Source of the DNA: Shewanella cutis
Lineage (GTDB): Bacteria; Pseudomonadota; Gammaproteobacteria; Enterobacterales; Shewanellaceae
NCBI RefSeq assembly: GCF_022410515.1
Contig: NZ_JACSDI010000007.1
Coordinates: 62,001 to 126,000 of the forward strand
Reading direction: 5' to 3'
Length of the DNA: 64,000 nt
The notes below the pieces were generated by a model that worked only from the letters and a program-made list of their open reading frames with translations, searched no databases and was not told the origin of the DNA. Below are positions 44,693-54,941 of the stretch, in pieces. The first letter of the stretch is position 1. Each line of letters starts with the position of its first letter. The translations under genes were made by a program, and so were the position numbers.

Positions 44693-46744
44693 ATGAAAAT
44701 AGCTCCTCTCCTATTGGCGCTTGGCGTAGCAGGTTTGGCCTGCTCTGCCCACGCGGCCGATCCTAAGCCTTTTACTGTGCAACAGCTGGTTAAACTCAAC
44801 AAATTGCATTCAGCCGTGGTATCTCACGACGGTACAAAATTGGTCTACGGCCTGAAAACCGTTAATGACAAGGGAGAGGCAAGCTCGGATTTATATCTTC
44901 TCGATCTGACGCAAGCAGACGCGAAACCGCTGCAGCTCACCTCCGCTGCGGGTACAGAGCACGATGTCAGCTTCGCAAACGATGACAAATCGATTTATTT
45001 CCTCGCCAGCCGCAGTGGGTCAAGCCAACTGTTCCAACTGCCATTAACCGGCGGTGAAGCGCAGCAAGTTTCTGATCTGCCATTGGATATAGATGGTTAC
45101 AAACTGTCTAACGATGGCAAGCAAATCGTGCTCAGCATGCGCGTCTTCCCAGAGTGTAAAGACTTAGCCTGCTCGAAAGACAAATTTAAGGCCGAAGAGG
45201 AGCGTAAATCGACGGGCCGAGAATACAAGCAGTTGATGGTACGTCACTGGGATACCTGGGAAGATCACGCCCGTAATCACTTATTTGTCGGCGCTCTCAA
45301 CGGTGAGAAGCTGACCAAAGTGGTTGATATCACTCAAGGCTTAGACACCGAAACCCCACCTAAGCCATTCTCAGGCATGGAAGAAGTGACTTTCACCCCT
45401 GATGGCCAGCATGTGGTTTACAGCGCTAAAGCGCCCAGCAAAGATCAAGCTTGGACCACAAACTACGATCTGTGGCAGGTGAGTGTTAATGGCGGCAAAG
45501 CCACTAACTTAACCGCCGATAACATTGCTTGGGACGCGCAGCCGACATTCTCTAGCGATGGCCGTTATATGGCGTACCTCGCGATGACTAAACCCGGCTT
45601 CGAGGCCGACCGTTACCGCATTATGCTGCGTGATACCAGCACCGGACAGTCGAAGGAAGTCGCACCGCTGTGGGACAGAAGCCCAAGCTCGCTGATGTTT
45701 GCACCTGACAACCGTACTCTGTATGTGACGGCGCAGGACATTGGCCAAGTGTCTATTTTCAAAGTGAACACTCAATTTGGTGATGTACAATCGATCTACA
45801 GTGACGGCAGCAACAGTCTGATCGCGATTGCTGATGATCAACTGATCTTCGATAGCAAAACCTTGGTAGAGCCGGGCGATCTGTATCGCATCAACACCGA
45901 TGGTCAAGGCTTGAAGCGTCTGACTGAAGTCAACAAAGACAAACTGGCCGAAATCAAATTCGGTGAATTCCAACAATTTAGCTTTAAGGGTTGGAACAAC
46001 GAAGATGTTTACGGCTACTGGATCAAACCTGCTAACTACCAAGAAGGCAAAAAGTATCCGATTGCATACCTTGTCCACGGTGGTCCGCAAGGTTCATTTG
46101 GCAACGGTTTCAGTGGTCGTTGGAATGCCCAGTTATGGGCGGGCGCGGGTTACGGTGTGGTGATGGTGGACTTCCACGGTTCAACCGGTTACGGCCAAGC
46201 CTTTACCGATTCTATCAGCCAAGATTGGGGCGGTAAGCCATTAGAAGACTTACAAAAAGGTCTGGCTGCGGTAAGCCAACAACAAAAATGGCTCGATCCA
46301 CAAAATGCCTGCGCCTTGGGTGGCTCTTACGGCGGCTACATGATGAACTGGATCCAAGGTAACTGGAACGATGGCTTTAAGTGCCTCGTTAACCACGCGG
46401 GTTTATTCGATATGCGCTCCATGTACTATGTGACCGAAGAAGTCTGGTTCCCCGAACATGAATTCGGTGGTACTTATCAGGATAACAAAGCGTTATATGA
46501 GAAGTTTAACCCAGTTAACTATGTGGAAAACTGGAAGACCCCAATGCTGGTTATCCATGGCGAGAAGGATTTCCGTGTGCCTTATGGCCAAGGTTTAGCT
46601 GCATTTAGCTTTATGCAGCGTAAGGGTATTCCATCGGAGTTGTTGATTTACCCTGATGAAAACCACTGGATCTTAAAGCCAGAAAACCTAGAACAATGGT
46701 ACGCGAACGTGTTCCGTTGGATGGATAGCTGGACTAAAAAGTAA
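44693..46744 (+). CDS. S9 family serine peptidase, exported
   Basis: About 683 residues. The signal peptide MKIAPLLLALGVAGLACSAHA ends at AHA. A beta-propeller with WD40/PD40-like repeats (about 30-400) is followed by an alpha/beta hydrolase domain (about 430-683). The catalytic triad is visible: Ser in GGSYGGYM, Asp in HGEKDFRVP and His in DENHW. It is a periplasmic dipeptidyl or acylaminoacyl-type peptidase. I prefer ATG 44693, which gives a clean signal peptide and has GGA seven bases upstream; an ATG at 44681 adds four residues. Confidence 0.92.
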   Translation: MKIAPLLLALGVAGLACSAHAADPKPFTVQQLVKLNKLHSAVVSHDGTKLVYGLKTVNDKGEASSDLYLLDLTQADAKPLQLTSAAGTEHDVSFANDDKSIYFLASRSGSSQLFQLPLTGGEAQQVSDLPLDIDGYKLSNDGKQIVLSMRVFPECKDLACSKDKFKAEEERKSTGREYKQLMVRHWDTWEDHARNHLFVGALNGEKLTKVVDITQGLDTETPPKPFSGMEEVTFTPDGQHVVYSAKAPSKDQAWTTNYDLWQVSVNGGKATNLTADNIAWDAQPTFSSDGRYMAYLAMTKPGFEADRYRIMLRDTSTGQSKEVAPLWDRSPSSLMFAPDNRTLYVTAQDIGQVSIFKVNTQFGDVQSIYSDGSNSLIAIADDQLIFDSKTLVEPGDLYRINTDGQGLKRLTEVNKDKLAEIKFGEFQQFSFKGWNNEDVYGYWIKPANYQEGKKYPIAYLVHGGPQGSFGNGFSGRWNAQLWAGAGYGVVMVDFHGSTGYGQAFTDSISQDWGGKPLEDLQKGLAAVSQQQKWLDPQNACALGGSYGGYMMNWIQGNWNDGFKCLVNHAGLFDMRSMYYVTEEVWFPEHEFGGTYQDNKALYEKFNPVNYVENWKTPMLVIHGEKDFRVPYGQGLAAFSFMQRKGIPSELLIYPDENHWILKPENLEQWYANVFRWMDSWTKK

Positions 46745-46796
46745 TCGAGGATGATGGACTTAAATACGCTGTATTTAGTCCTATTGACTTGTTGCG

Positions 46797-46823
46797 AAAG
46801 CCAGAACTCTGTTCTGGCTTTTT
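46797..46823 (+). terminator. Terminator after the S9 peptidase gene
   Basis: AAAGCCAGAAC pairs with GTTCTGGCTTT around TCT, followed by TTAATAA. Confidence 0.88.
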
Positions 46824-46910
46824 AATAATAGGATTGTTTGTATCCAGCTAAACACACCAGTAAACGAACGGGGTTAAATATTGGCTACGGTTACAGATCA
46901 AGGAATGAAG

Positions 46911-47369
46911 ATGCTGATCAGAGCGGCGAGTACAACAGATATTGAGGCAATAAGCGCATTAATCACGCAGCTTACACAAGTTTATATCGCTCCCACGTGC
47001 ACAGATGTTGGTGCACAAACCTTAGTCAAAGCCATGTCGGTTGAGTCGGTGGCTCATTATTTTGCCTTAGGTTATCAATATCATGTCGCAATGAATGAGG
47101 CTGGCGAACTCGTCGGTGTGGTGGGGATGAAGGATAACAGTCATCTTTATCATCTATTTGTGGCGGATATTGCCAAGGGACAAGGCCTGTCGCGTCAGCT
47201 GTGGGAGCTTGCTAAAGCTGAGTGTCTTGCGAAGGGAAATCCCGGCACGTTTACCGTCAACTCGGCGGTGAATGCGCTGCCTGTCTATCAGCGCTTTGGC
47301 TTTATTGCGCAAAGTGATATTCGCGATCGCGGTGGGATCCGCGATATTCCGATGCAGCTCGTGCTTTAA
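46911..47369 (+). CDS. GNAT-family acetyltransferase
   Basis: About 152 residues, a single GNAT domain: MLIRAASTTDIEAISALI at the start, YHLFVADIAKGQGLSRQLWELA (acetyl-CoA loop) and FTVNSAVNALPVYQRFGF near the end. The acceptor substrate is unknown. I chose ATG 46911 because AAGGA at 46900-46904 sits six bases upstream; the TTG at 46881 and ATG at 46905 fit worse. It is followed after 55 bp by the peptidase gene. Confidence 0.85.
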   Translation: MLIRAASTTDIEAISALITQLTQVYIAPTCTDVGAQTLVKAMSVESVAHYFALGYQYHVAMNEAGELVGVVGMKDNSHLYHLFVADIAKGQGLSRQLWELAKAECLAKGNPGTFTVNSAVNALPVYQRFGFIAQSDIRDRGGIRDIPMQLVL

Positions 47370-47424
47370 TTTATATCAATTTTTAATCATAAAACCAGAA
47401 CACAAAATTAGAAGAAGAGAACCT

Positions 47425-48360
47425 ATGGCGAATGTGAGTTTTTACCCAATTGGGACTGTCGGTGAAAAATGGGGCGATGCCGAAAAGGCCGCATGGTTTG
47501 CTAGTACGCAAATTAAACGTTCTTACCAAGACAATGTTGTCACGCCACTAAAAGCGATGGAGTCACAACTGGCCGAATTAGGGCTGAATGTGGTGCAATA
47601 TGGCGCTTTATCGATTGATCCAGCGCGTTACCCTTTATTTGCGGTCAAATCAGCAAGCTTTGATCCGAAAAAGATAACGGTATTAGTCACAGGGGGCGTA
47701 CACGGCTACGAAACCAGTGGTGTGCATGGCGCCTTGGCTTTTTTGGCTAACAACGCGGCTCACTATGCTGAGCGGGTAAACTTAGTGGTGGCAGTGTGTG
47801 TAAGCCCTTGGGGTTATGAGACTATTAATCGCTGGAACCCGAAAGCTATCGATCCAAACCGCTCGTTTTATGCTAATAGCCCAGCAGAAGAGTCGGCAGC
47901 ACTGATGGCACTGGTGGCAAGCATTCCACAAGGTTTTGATGTGCATGTGGATTTACATGAAACCACCGACTCGGATGAGGATGAATTTCGTCCAGCCTTG
48001 GCCGCGCGTGACGGTAAAGACTTTATTCCCGGGACGATTCCTGATGGTTTTTATGCTGTAGGCGATACCGAAAATCCGCAGGATGCGTTCCAAAAGGCGA
48101 TTATCGATGGCGTTAGCAAAGTCACTCACATCGCGCCTGCCGATGATAAGGGCGAGATTATCGGCTCAACGGTAGTGCAACACGGGGTGATCAACTACCC
48201 ACTAAAAGCGCTAGGTTTATGCAGCAGTGTGACGGGTTGTATTTATAACACGACAACAGAAGTGTATCCTGACAGCCCATCGGCCACGCCCGCAGAGTGC
48301 AATTTAGCTCAAGTTGCGGCGATTACCAGTGCCATCGACTATGTGTTAGCACTGAATTAA
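47425..48360 (+). CDS. M14-type metallocarboxypeptidase / succinylglutamate desuccinylase-like protein
   Basis: 311 residues from ATG 47425. The zinc site is GGVHGYE (His, Glu) with the later VDLHET (His), the layout of M14 peptidases and the AstE/aspartoacylase superfamily. RWNPKAIDPNRSF is the substrate-binding Asn-Arg segment of this family. There is no signal peptide, so it is cytoplasmic. The substrate may be a peptide or an acyl amino acid. A short terminator follows. Confidence 0.85.
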   Translation: MANVSFYPIGTVGEKWGDAEKAAWFASTQIKRSYQDNVVTPLKAMESQLAELGLNVVQYGALSIDPARYPLFAVKSASFDPKKITVLVTGGVHGYETSGVHGALAFLANNAAHYAERVNLVVAVCVSPWGYETINRWNPKAIDPNRSFYANSPAEESAALMALVASIPQGFDVHVDLHETTDSDEDEFRPALAARDGKDFIPGTIPDGFYAVGDTENPQDAFQKAIIDGVSKVTHIAPADDKGEIIGSTVVQHGVINYPLKALGLCSSVTGCIYNTTTEVYPDSPSATPAECNLAQVAAITSAIDYVLALN

Positions 48361-48452
48361 TTGAGTTTGTTACTTATTTGATATCAAGCTCGCAAGTCAA
48401 TCCTAACGTTTTGTACTGTGCCATCAATTGATTTTGCTTAAGTTAAAATGAT

Positions 48453-48476
48453 AAAAGCCCTCAAACGAGGGCTTTT
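48453..48476. terminator. Bidirectional terminator between the M14 peptidase and adhE genes
   Basis: AAAAGCCCTC pairs with GAGGGCTTTT around AAAC, giving A and T runs on both sides between convergent genes. Confidence 0.92.
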
Positions 48477-48520
48477 GCATTTAACGATTTTTATTGCCTA
48501 GACATTATATCTATTGAGCA

Positions 48521-51121
48521 CTATTGCTCGGTAAAAGGGCGGCCATAGTAGCTATCGAGTAGTAGCTGTTTTAGCTCGCTAATTAGCGGATAACGAGGGT
48601 TAGCACCAGTACATTGGTCATCGAAGGCATCCTCGGCAAGCATATCTACTTTGGCGAGGAAGTCGGCTTCGTTAACTCCCGCTTCTTGGATAGACGCAGG
48701 AATGCCCAGCGTCTTTTTGAGCTGCTCGATTTTCTCCAGCAATTTTTCAACTTTTTGCGCATCTGAGTTGCCACCTAGGGCTAAATGATCGGCAATGGCC
48801 GCGTAGCGACACAGGGCTTTTGGCCTGTCGTATTGGCTGAATGCGGCTTGCTTAGTGGGTAAGTCCGTCGCATTAAAGCGGATAACGTTACTGATCAGCA
48901 GCGCGTTCGCCAGCCCGTGGGCTAAGTGAAACTCGGCGCCCAGCTTGTGAGCCATAGAGTGGCAGATCCCAAGGAAGGCGTTGGCAAAGGCGATACCGGC
49001 TATGGTGGCGCCATTATGCACTTTTTCACGGGCGATAGGGGATGCAGCGCCGAGTTGATAGGCATCAGGCAAATATTTGCAGAGCAGGTCGAGAGCTTGC
49101 AGGGCTTGACCATCGCTGTACTCGTTTGCCATCACGCTGACATAGGCTTCGAGCGCGTGGGTGATCGCATCGATCCCGCCGAAAGCGGTTAAGGATTTCG
49201 GCATATCCATCACCAGATTTGGGTCAACAATGGCCATGTTAGGGGTGAGTTGATAGTCGGCAATGGGATATTTTTTGCCGGTTTGTTCATCGGTGACCAC
49301 GGCAAAAGGTGTGACCTCAGAGCCAGTGCCTGAAGTGGTCGGGATCGCCACCATAGTGGCTTTGACGCCCATTTTAGGGAATTTATAGATACGTTTACGG
49401 ATATCCATAAAGCGCAGCGCTAAATCGGCAAAGTCGACATCGGGATGCTCGTACATCACCCAAATAATCTTGGCCGCATCCATGGGCGAGCCACCGCCTA
49501 AGGCAATAATCACATCGGGCTTAAAGCTATTGGCGACTTTGGCGCCTTGACGCACTGTGGCCAGTGTGGGATCGGCTTCAACCTCGTAAAACACTTCGGT
49601 TTCTAAACCCTGTGCCTTAAGGATTTTTAAGGTTTCGTCGCAATAACCTTGGTTAAATAGGAATCGGTCGGTGACAACGAGGGCACGTTTTTTATCACTC
49701 AATTCTTCAAGGGCAATAGGTAAACTGCCGCGGCGGAAGTAGATAGACGAAGGAAGCTTGTGCCACAGCATGTTTTCAGCCCTCTTAGCGACGGTTTTTT
49801 TATTGATTAAATGGCTTGGGCCGACGTTTTCGGAAATCGAGTTTCCGCCCCAAGAGCCACAACCTAAGGTGAGCGAGGGGGCGAGTTTAAAGTTGTATAG
49901 ATCGCCGATTCCGCCTTGCGAAGCTGGAGTGTTGATTAGAATTCGCGCGGTTTTCATTCTAAAACCAAAGGTTTTCACCCGCTCGGTTTGGGTGTCTTGG
50001 TCGGTATATAAGCCTGATGTGTGGCCAATCCCGCCTAAGGCGACCAAGGCTTCGGCTTTATCGACGGCATCATTAAAATCGGCGGCGCGGTACATGCCGA
50101 GTAAGGGGGAGAGTTTTTCGTGGGCAAAGGCTTCTGCCTCAGTGATATCGGTGACTTCACCAATCAAAACCTTGGTCGTGTGTGGGACTTCAATTCCCGC
50201 CATTTGCGCTATGGTTGCGGCACTTTGGCCGACGATATCGGCATTTAAGCCACCATTTTTAAGGATGACTTGTTGCATCGCAGCGGTTTGCGCGGTATTT
50301 AAGAGATAACCGCCATGGGTGGCAAAGCGCTCTTTGACTTGCTCGTAGATACTATCGACCACGATCACCGCTTGCTCTGAGGCACACACCACACCGTTAT
50401 CGAAGGTTTTAGACATCAGAATCGAGCTGACCGCGCGTTTTATATCGGCGGTTTCATCAATAACAATCGGCGTGTTACCTGCGCCGACACCAATGGCGGG
50501 TTTGCCTGAAGAATAGGCCGCTTTCACCATACCAGGGCCACCTGTTGCGAGGATAAGGTTCACTTTGGGGTGGGTCATTAACTGATTTGACAGCGCTACA
50601 CTGGGCTCATCAATCCAACCGATAATATCCTTGGGCGCACCGGCGGCAATTGCCGCATCTAACACCAGTTTGGCCGCAGTGGTGGTCGAGACTTTTGCCC
50701 TAGGATGAGGGGAGAAAATAATCGCATTCCGGGTTTTAAGGCTGATCAACGCTTTGAAAATGGCGGTGGAGGTGGGATTGGTTGTGGGGACAATCCCACA
50801 GATAATGCCCACGGGCTCTGCGATAGTGATGGTGCCGAAAGTGGGATCTTCGGATAAAATTCCGCAGGTTTTTTCATCCTTGTACTTGTTGTAAATATAC
50901 TCTGAGGCAAAGTGGTTTTTTATTACTTTATCTTCAATCACCCCCATTCGGGTTTCGGCGGCGGCCATTTTAGCAAGCGATATACGCGCATCGGCGGCGG
51001 CCAATGCGGCGGCGCGGAAAATTGCATCGACTTGAGCTTGGCTAAAACTGGCATATTCGGCTTGCGCTTTGGCTACGCGCTCGACCATGAGATCCAGTTC
51101 TTGGGCATTGGTTACTGTCAT
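48521..51121 (-). CDS. adhE: Bifunctional acetaldehyde/alcohol dehydrogenase AdhE
   Basis: 866 residues (E. coli: 891). The N-terminal aldehyde dehydrogenase domain (about 1-440) has the nucleophile Cys in DNGVVCASEQ. The C-terminal iron-dependent alcohol dehydrogenase domain (about 450-860) has the NAD loop ALGGGSPMDAAK and His ligands in HSMAHKLGAEFHLAHG. It converts acetyl-CoA to ethanol in two NADH-dependent steps, used during fermentation. The region upstream of it is AT-rich and about 316 bp long. Confidence 0.96.
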   Translation of the reverse strand: MTVTNAQELDLMVERVAKAQAEYASFSQAQVDAIFRAAALAAADARISLAKMAAAETRMGVIEDKVIKNHFASEYIYNKYKDEKTCGILSEDPTFGTITIAEPVGIICGIVPTTNPTSTAIFKALISLKTRNAIIFSPHPRAKVSTTTAAKLVLDAAIAAGAPKDIIGWIDEPSVALSNQLMTHPKVNLILATGGPGMVKAAYSSGKPAIGVGAGNTPIVIDETADIKRAVSSILMSKTFDNGVVCASEQAVIVVDSIYEQVKERFATHGGYLLNTAQTAAMQQVILKNGGLNADIVGQSAATIAQMAGIEVPHTTKVLIGEVTDITEAEAFAHEKLSPLLGMYRAADFNDAVDKAEALVALGGIGHTSGLYTDQDTQTERVKTFGFRMKTARILINTPASQGGIGDLYNFKLAPSLTLGCGSWGGNSISENVGPSHLINKKTVAKRAENMLWHKLPSSIYFRRGSLPIALEELSDKKRALVVTDRFLFNQGYCDETLKILKAQGLETEVFYEVEADPTLATVRQGAKVANSFKPDVIIALGGGSPMDAAKIIWVMYEHPDVDFADLALRFMDIRKRIYKFPKMGVKATMVAIPTTSGTGSEVTPFAVVTDEQTGKKYPIADYQLTPNMAIVDPNLVMDMPKSLTAFGGIDAITHALEAYVSVMANEYSDGQALQALDLLCKYLPDAYQLGAASPIAREKVHNGATIAGIAFANAFLGICHSMAHKLGAEFHLAHGLANALLISNVIRFNATDLPTKQAAFSQYDRPKALCRYAAIADHLALGGNSDAQKVEKLLEKIEQLKKTLGIPASIQEAGVNEADFLAKVDMLAEDAFDDQCTGANPRYPLISELKQLLLDSYYGRPFTEQ

Positions 51122-51437
51122 GATTAAGACTCCTAAAAAGATTTAGGGAATGCACGATTCGCTAACTCTTCTTTATGATGAAAAATTACACCTTAAGCCT
51201 AAGGTAAAGTGTGATCACTCTGTCAATTTAGTGTTTTTATGTAATAAAAATACGTTAATTTAGATCTTATCTAACCTTTTTGCGTAAAATTAGCGGAGTA
51301 ACGCCAACAAATATTAGTCAAACTTGTGATTAAACCTCAAAAATCTCATTTTTCAGTCATCTGAGCTTAAGCTACTATACTTGCCCTTACGGTTAGTTTG
51401 ATGAAATTGGCGTGACACGCTCAATAAGGACTGCAAC
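51122..51437. other. Divergent promoter region of adhE and marC
   Basis: A strongly AT-rich region with the palindrome AGTGATCACT around 51210-51219 (GTGATCAC core) and a CGTTAATTTAGAT stretch that loosely resembles ArcA sites. Neither is strong enough to name a regulator. There is no reading frame of note. Confidence 0.4.
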
Positions 51438-52070
51438 TTGGAGTTAACACTTTACGTTAAATTTTTTCTTGGCTTAGTTGCCATTATCAACCCCATTGGT
51501 TTGCTGCCAGTGTTTGTGAGCTTAACTAGTCATCAAACTGAAGCCGAACGTAACCATACGGGGAAAGTGGCTAACTTTGCGGTGGTGGTGATCCTGCTGG
51601 TGACCATAGTCGCGGGGCAACATATTTTGAATATGTTTAGCATTTCACTTTCGGCCTTTAGGATCGCTGGCGGCACGCTGATCGCGATTATTGCGATGTC
51701 GATGTTGCAGGGGAAATTGGGCGAAGTAAAACGCAACCAAGAGGAAGATCGTGAATCTTCCGCCATGGAGTCGGTGGCCGTAGTACCGTTGGCTCTGCCA
51801 TTAATGGCAGGCCCTGGGGCTATCAGTTCGGTGATCGTATTTGCTGCTGAGCATAATTCGTTATCCAATTTTATTGGGATGTTTATTACCGTCATTATTT
51901 TTGGATTGGTGAGTTTTGCACTATTTAGAATGGCGTCAATTATTTATAAAATTTTAGGTAAAACAGGTATTAACGTGATTACTCGTCTGATGGGACTCTT
52001 GATGCTCTCGATTGGTATCGAAGTCATTGCCGCGGGTATTAAAGGGCTATTCCCACAACTTTTTAGCTAA
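51438..52070 (+). CDS. MarC family integral membrane protein
   Basis: 210 residues with six predicted membrane helices and the MarC signatures FFLGLVAIINPIGLLPVF, RIAGGTLIAIIAMSML and PLALPLMAGPGAISSVIVF. The start is TTG at 51438 with AAGGA seven bases upstream; no ATG gives an equivalent N terminus. The MarC family has no firmly established transport substrate. Confidence 0.9.
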   Translation: MELTLYVKFFLGLVAIINPIGLLPVFVSLTSHQTEAERNHTGKVANFAVVVILLVTIVAGQHILNMFSISLSAFRIAGGTLIAIIAMSMLQGKLGEVKRNQEEDRESSAMESVAVVPLALPLMAGPGAISSVIVFAAEHNSLSNFIGMFITVIIFGLVSFALFRMASIIYKILGKTGINVITRLMGLLMLSIGIEVIAAGIKGLFPQLFS

Positions 52071-52080
52071 AAATCGGAAT

Positions 52081-52102
52081 GCGGGAGGCTGTTTCCTCCC
52101 GC
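52081..52102 (+). terminator. Hairpin after marC, possible terminator
   Basis: GCGGGAGG pairs with CCTCCCGC around six bases. It lacks a T run, so termination is uncertain. Confidence 0.4.
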
Positions 52103-52189
52103 ATGCAGCCATGTCTCAATAGCAGCTTTCTTTTTGTTTTATCAACACAAGTTTTTCTTCCTTAGCCTATTTGTAGCCTTATCTCTATT

Positions 52190-52470
52190 AGGGCGTGTTG
52201 ACGTTTCAGGGGTATTTTTGCAGCAATGTGTCTGGCTTTTATGCAAGGTAAAGTCCGTGCTGCGTCGTTATTCTACATAAACGGACGATAATGCGGCAGA
52301 AAAGCCAGCCCAATGCTGCCCGAAGGGGTCGTCAGGCAAGCCCTTGCACTTACTTTCAGTCATAAGAGCCGCTCTTCATTTGAGTTGAATAACGACAGAT
52401 CATTTCTCGTTTCGCGAGCACGCACTTGCCTGAACGAACAAAATCTAATCTCGAAACGTCAACACGCTCT
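52190..52470 (-). mobile_element. 281-bp MITE-like repeat, copy 2 (inverted)
   Basis: The same 281-bp unit as at 17770-18050, in reverse orientation, with ends AGGGCGTGTTGACGTTTC and GAAACGTCAACACGCTCT. It is non-coding despite a spurious frame inside. It fills most of the gap between marC and the chemoreceptor gene. Confidence 0.82.
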
Positions 52471-52618
52471 AGCTGTTGTTGCACGATATTGTTGTAATCG
52501 TTTGTTTCCATAGCAATTAGAGTTTTCTAAAGTAGCGCTATCATGTCGTTATAATTAACATCCTGTGCTATAAATAACTGCCTAACTGTTTAACCCTAAG
52601 TCGATTAAGGATATCCCT

Positions 52619-54613
52619 ATGAAATGGCAATGGATTGGCAACCTCAGCTTAAAGCAAAAATTACTCATGGTTGTATTGCCACCCTTATTAGCGTGCTTTT
52701 TGTATGGTGCATTGTTTCTCATCGAAAAGTATGAATATCGTCAAGAGCTTAAACTAGTTGTTCGGTTGAGTGAATTGGCGGTGACTAACAGTAACTTTGT
52801 CCATGAGTTACAAAAAGAACGGGGTATGAGTGCGGGCTTTATCGGCTCATCAGGCAAAGCCTTCGCCGCAAAGATCCCTATCCAAAGACAATTAACCGAT
52901 ACCCAGCTTAAACTTTTCCAATCTTTTATCGAAAACCACAGCTTACCCTCAGCTTTTGCGCCTAAATTACGTGAACTGAATACCCAACTCGGTCGATTAA
53001 CCTCTATTCGTTCGCAGGTTGATAGTTTATCAATCAGTGTCGCAGATGAAGTTAGCTACTATACGGAGCTAAATAGAGAATTACTCGCAATAGTCGATGA
53101 GACCGCCAAAACTGGTGCGAATCAAGAGATTGCGATTAAAGCTGCGGCATTTAGTGCTTTTTTACAAATGAAGGAAAGAGCAGGGATAGAACGAGCAGTA
53201 TTAAGTTCGACCTTTGGTCAATCAGGATTTAAACCAAAGGTTTATGCAAAGTTTATTACCCTAGTTTCTGAGCAAAATAGTTATTTAGAGCGTTTTAATG
53301 CATTAGCCTCATCTAATCTGGTTGATGCGATCAGCAGGTTACAAAACACTAATGAAGTCAAAGAGGTTGAAGCACTGAGGCAAATTGCATTTGACCAAGA
53401 TAACCAAAAAATTCAGCAACAAAATCCAGAGGATTGGTTTGCAAAATCAACCGCTCGGATAGACAGTTTACGGGATTTTGAACAGCAAGTTTCAGCAGAC
53501 CTTTTGAAGGTTACCCATGAACGCCTTGAATCGGCTAATCAACAAATGATTTTTGTGCTAGCCACTTTAATCTTAATTCTCATTATTGTGTTACTACTTA
53601 GCTTATCCGTGATTCGGTATCTGCACTCCAGCGTGCATCAGCTTTATTCCACCGTAACCAATGCAAGGAAACACTACGATCTCAGCGTTCGCTTAATTCA
53701 CAGCAGCCAAGATGAGTTTGGTGAACTCGCCATCGCTTTCAATGACATGATGAATGATTTTGAAAACGTTATATTGCAGGTACGCGCCAGTGTCAGCAAG
53801 TTACAGCAAGCGGCTGAACAGATGGACGCTTGTACCCATGCAATGGAGCAAGATGTCATGGCTGGTCATAGTGAGGCAGAGCAGGTGGCATCCGCAATGA
53901 CTGAAATGAGTGCGACAGTTGCTGAAATCGCGAGTAATGCGGTGCATGCTTCTGAAGCTTCGCATTCGGCAAATCAAGAGGCCAAAACAGGTAATCTTGA
54001 AGTCGGCAGAACGAGCAAAGCGATTAAAGCACTTGCCGATGATATTAATGGCGCTTCACAAGCGATCAATGAACTCGACCGCGAAATCCACGGCATCGTA
54101 GTTGTGTTAGATGTGATTAGTGGTATTGCAGAGCAAACCAATTTACTGGCACTCAACGCTGCAATTGAAGCAGCAAGAGCGGGAGAAATGGGGCGAGGCT
54201 TTGCGGTGGTTGCTGATGAAGTAAGAAGCTTGGCTCAACGTTCTCAAGCATCGACTTCTGACATTAAAAATATGACAGATAGATTAAAATCCGCTGCGAG
54301 TATGGCAGTAAAAGCCATGGAGCGTGGGTTGTCTCAGGCAAATACTAGTGTTCAGGAAGCAGAGCAAGCAGGACTTGAACTTAAGCGTATTGTTGAACAA
54401 GTCGATATCATCAACCGTATGAATGAACAAATTGCAACTGCGACACACGAACAAACTGCTGTGTCAGAAGATGTGAATCGTAATGCATTGAAGATAAATG
54501 AAATTTATTTAAATACTCAACTTATCTCCGATGAGCTTAGAGGGTTAACGAAAGCATTGACCTACGATGCCGATCTTATGTCTAAGGAAGTCCATAAATT
54601 TACTGTAAAATAG
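52619..54613 (+). CDS. Methyl-accepting chemotaxis protein with NIT domain
   Basis: 664 residues. One N-terminal membrane helix (about 12-32) leads to a periplasmic NIT domain (about 45-290) with [19 protein letters not shown], the family's nitrate/nitrite-sensing type signature. A second helix (about 315-337), an HAMP region and the signalling hairpin with its tip [19 protein letters not shown] follow. It relays ligand binding to CheA/CheW. Nitrate or nitrite is suggested by the domain but not shown. It is monocistronic with its own terminator. Confidence 0.93.
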   Translation: MKWQWIGNLSLKQKLLMVVLPPLLACFLYGALFLIEKYEYRQELKLVVRLSELAVTNSNFVHELQKERGMSAGFIGSSGKAFAAKIPIQRQLTDTQLKLFQSFIENHSLPSAFAPKLRELNTQLGRLTSIRSQVDSLSISVADEVSYYTELNRELLAIVDETAKTGANQEIAIKAAAFSAFLQMKERAGIERAVLSSTFGQSGFKPKVYAKFITLVSEQNSYLERFNALASSNLVDAISRLQNTNEVKEVEALRQIAFDQDNQKIQQQNPEDWFAKSTARIDSLRDFEQQVSADLLKVTHERLESANQQMIFVLATLILILIIVLLLSLSVIRYLHSSVHQLYSTVTNARKHYDLSVRLIHSSQDEFGELAIAFNDMMNDFENVILQVRASVSKLQQAAEQMDACTHAMEQDVMAGHSEAEQVASAMTEMSATVAEIASNAVHASEASHSANQEAKTGNLEVGRTSKAIKALADDINGASQAINELDREIHGIVVVLDVISGIAEQTNLLALNAAIEAARAGEMGRGFAVVADEVRSLAQRSQASTSDIKNMTDRLKSAASMAVKAMERGLSQANTSVQEAEQAGLELKRIVEQVDIINRMNEQIATATHEQTAVSEDVNRNALKINEIYLNTQLISDELRGLTKALTYDADLMSKEVHKFTVK

Positions 54614-54640
54614 CCTTAGCATACATTTTCAGCTCATACA

Positions 54641-54692
54641 TCAGGCGGTTTGCTTAGCAATTGTGCAACCGCCTGAAATCATCTCTTTTTTA
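54641..54692 (+). terminator. Terminator after the chemoreceptor gene
   Basis: TCAGGCGGTT pairs with AACCGCCTGA (54667-54676), with a short inner stem, and a T-rich run follows. Confidence 0.85.
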
Positions 54693-54693
54693 C

Positions 54694-54722
54694 TTGACCG
54701 TCCTTATGCTTTTGCGTACAGT
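54694..54722 (+). promoter_or_regulatory. Candidate promoter of tRNA-Ser
   Basis: TTGACC (54694-54699) and TACAGT (54717-54722) are spaced by 17 bp, a plausible sigma-70 promoter about 90 bp upstream of the tRNA. Confidence 0.4.
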
Positions 54723-54815
54723 ACCGCTCCGTTAACAGCGAATGCTAAATGAGTTAGTTAAGCATGTTGTTATCAATGTGAATGATAAACACATAAAAAT
54801 ATATCCAAACAATCT

Positions 54816-54903
54816 GGTGAGATGTCCGAGTGGCCGAAGGAGCACGCCTGGAAAGTGTGTATACGGAAACGTATCGAGGGTTCGACTCCCTCTCTCACCG
54901 CCA
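54816..54903 (+). tRNA. tRNA-Ser (anticodon GGA)
   Basis: An 88-nt cloverleaf with acceptor arm GGTGAGA/TCTCACC, discriminator G and encoded CCA. The anticodon loop CTGGAAA gives GGA, reading UCC and UCU codons. The long variable arm (GTATACGGAAACGTATC) is typical of tRNA-Ser, and the T loop is GTTCGACTC. Its 3' end borders the integrase gene, so it is the likely attachment site. Confidence 0.95.
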
Positions 54904-54910
54904 AATAAAA

Positions 54911-54941
54911 ACAAAGGGAATCAGTATTTTACTGATTCCCT
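54911..54941 (-). terminator. Terminator at the tRNA/integrase junction
   Basis: AGGGAATCAGT pairs with ACTGATTCCCT around ATTTT. Read leftward it ends in TTTGTTTTTATTT, so it terminates the leftward integrase operon before the tRNA. The integrase stop codon lies within the stem-loop. Confidence 0.8.

Noticed and set aside
45509-46090. 193-codon frame opposite the S9 peptidase gene
   Set aside because: Antisense shadow; the forward gene has a full catalytic triad and signal peptide.
51200-51330. Strong CRP or FNR site upstream of adhE
   Set aside because: The GTGATCAC palindrome lacks the spacing of TGTGA-N6-TCACA, and no good TTGAT-N4-ATCAA is present.
52313-52513. 66-codon frame inside the second 281-bp repeat
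   Set aside because: It lies in the repeat unit and crosses its end; copy 1 does not preserve it as a gene.
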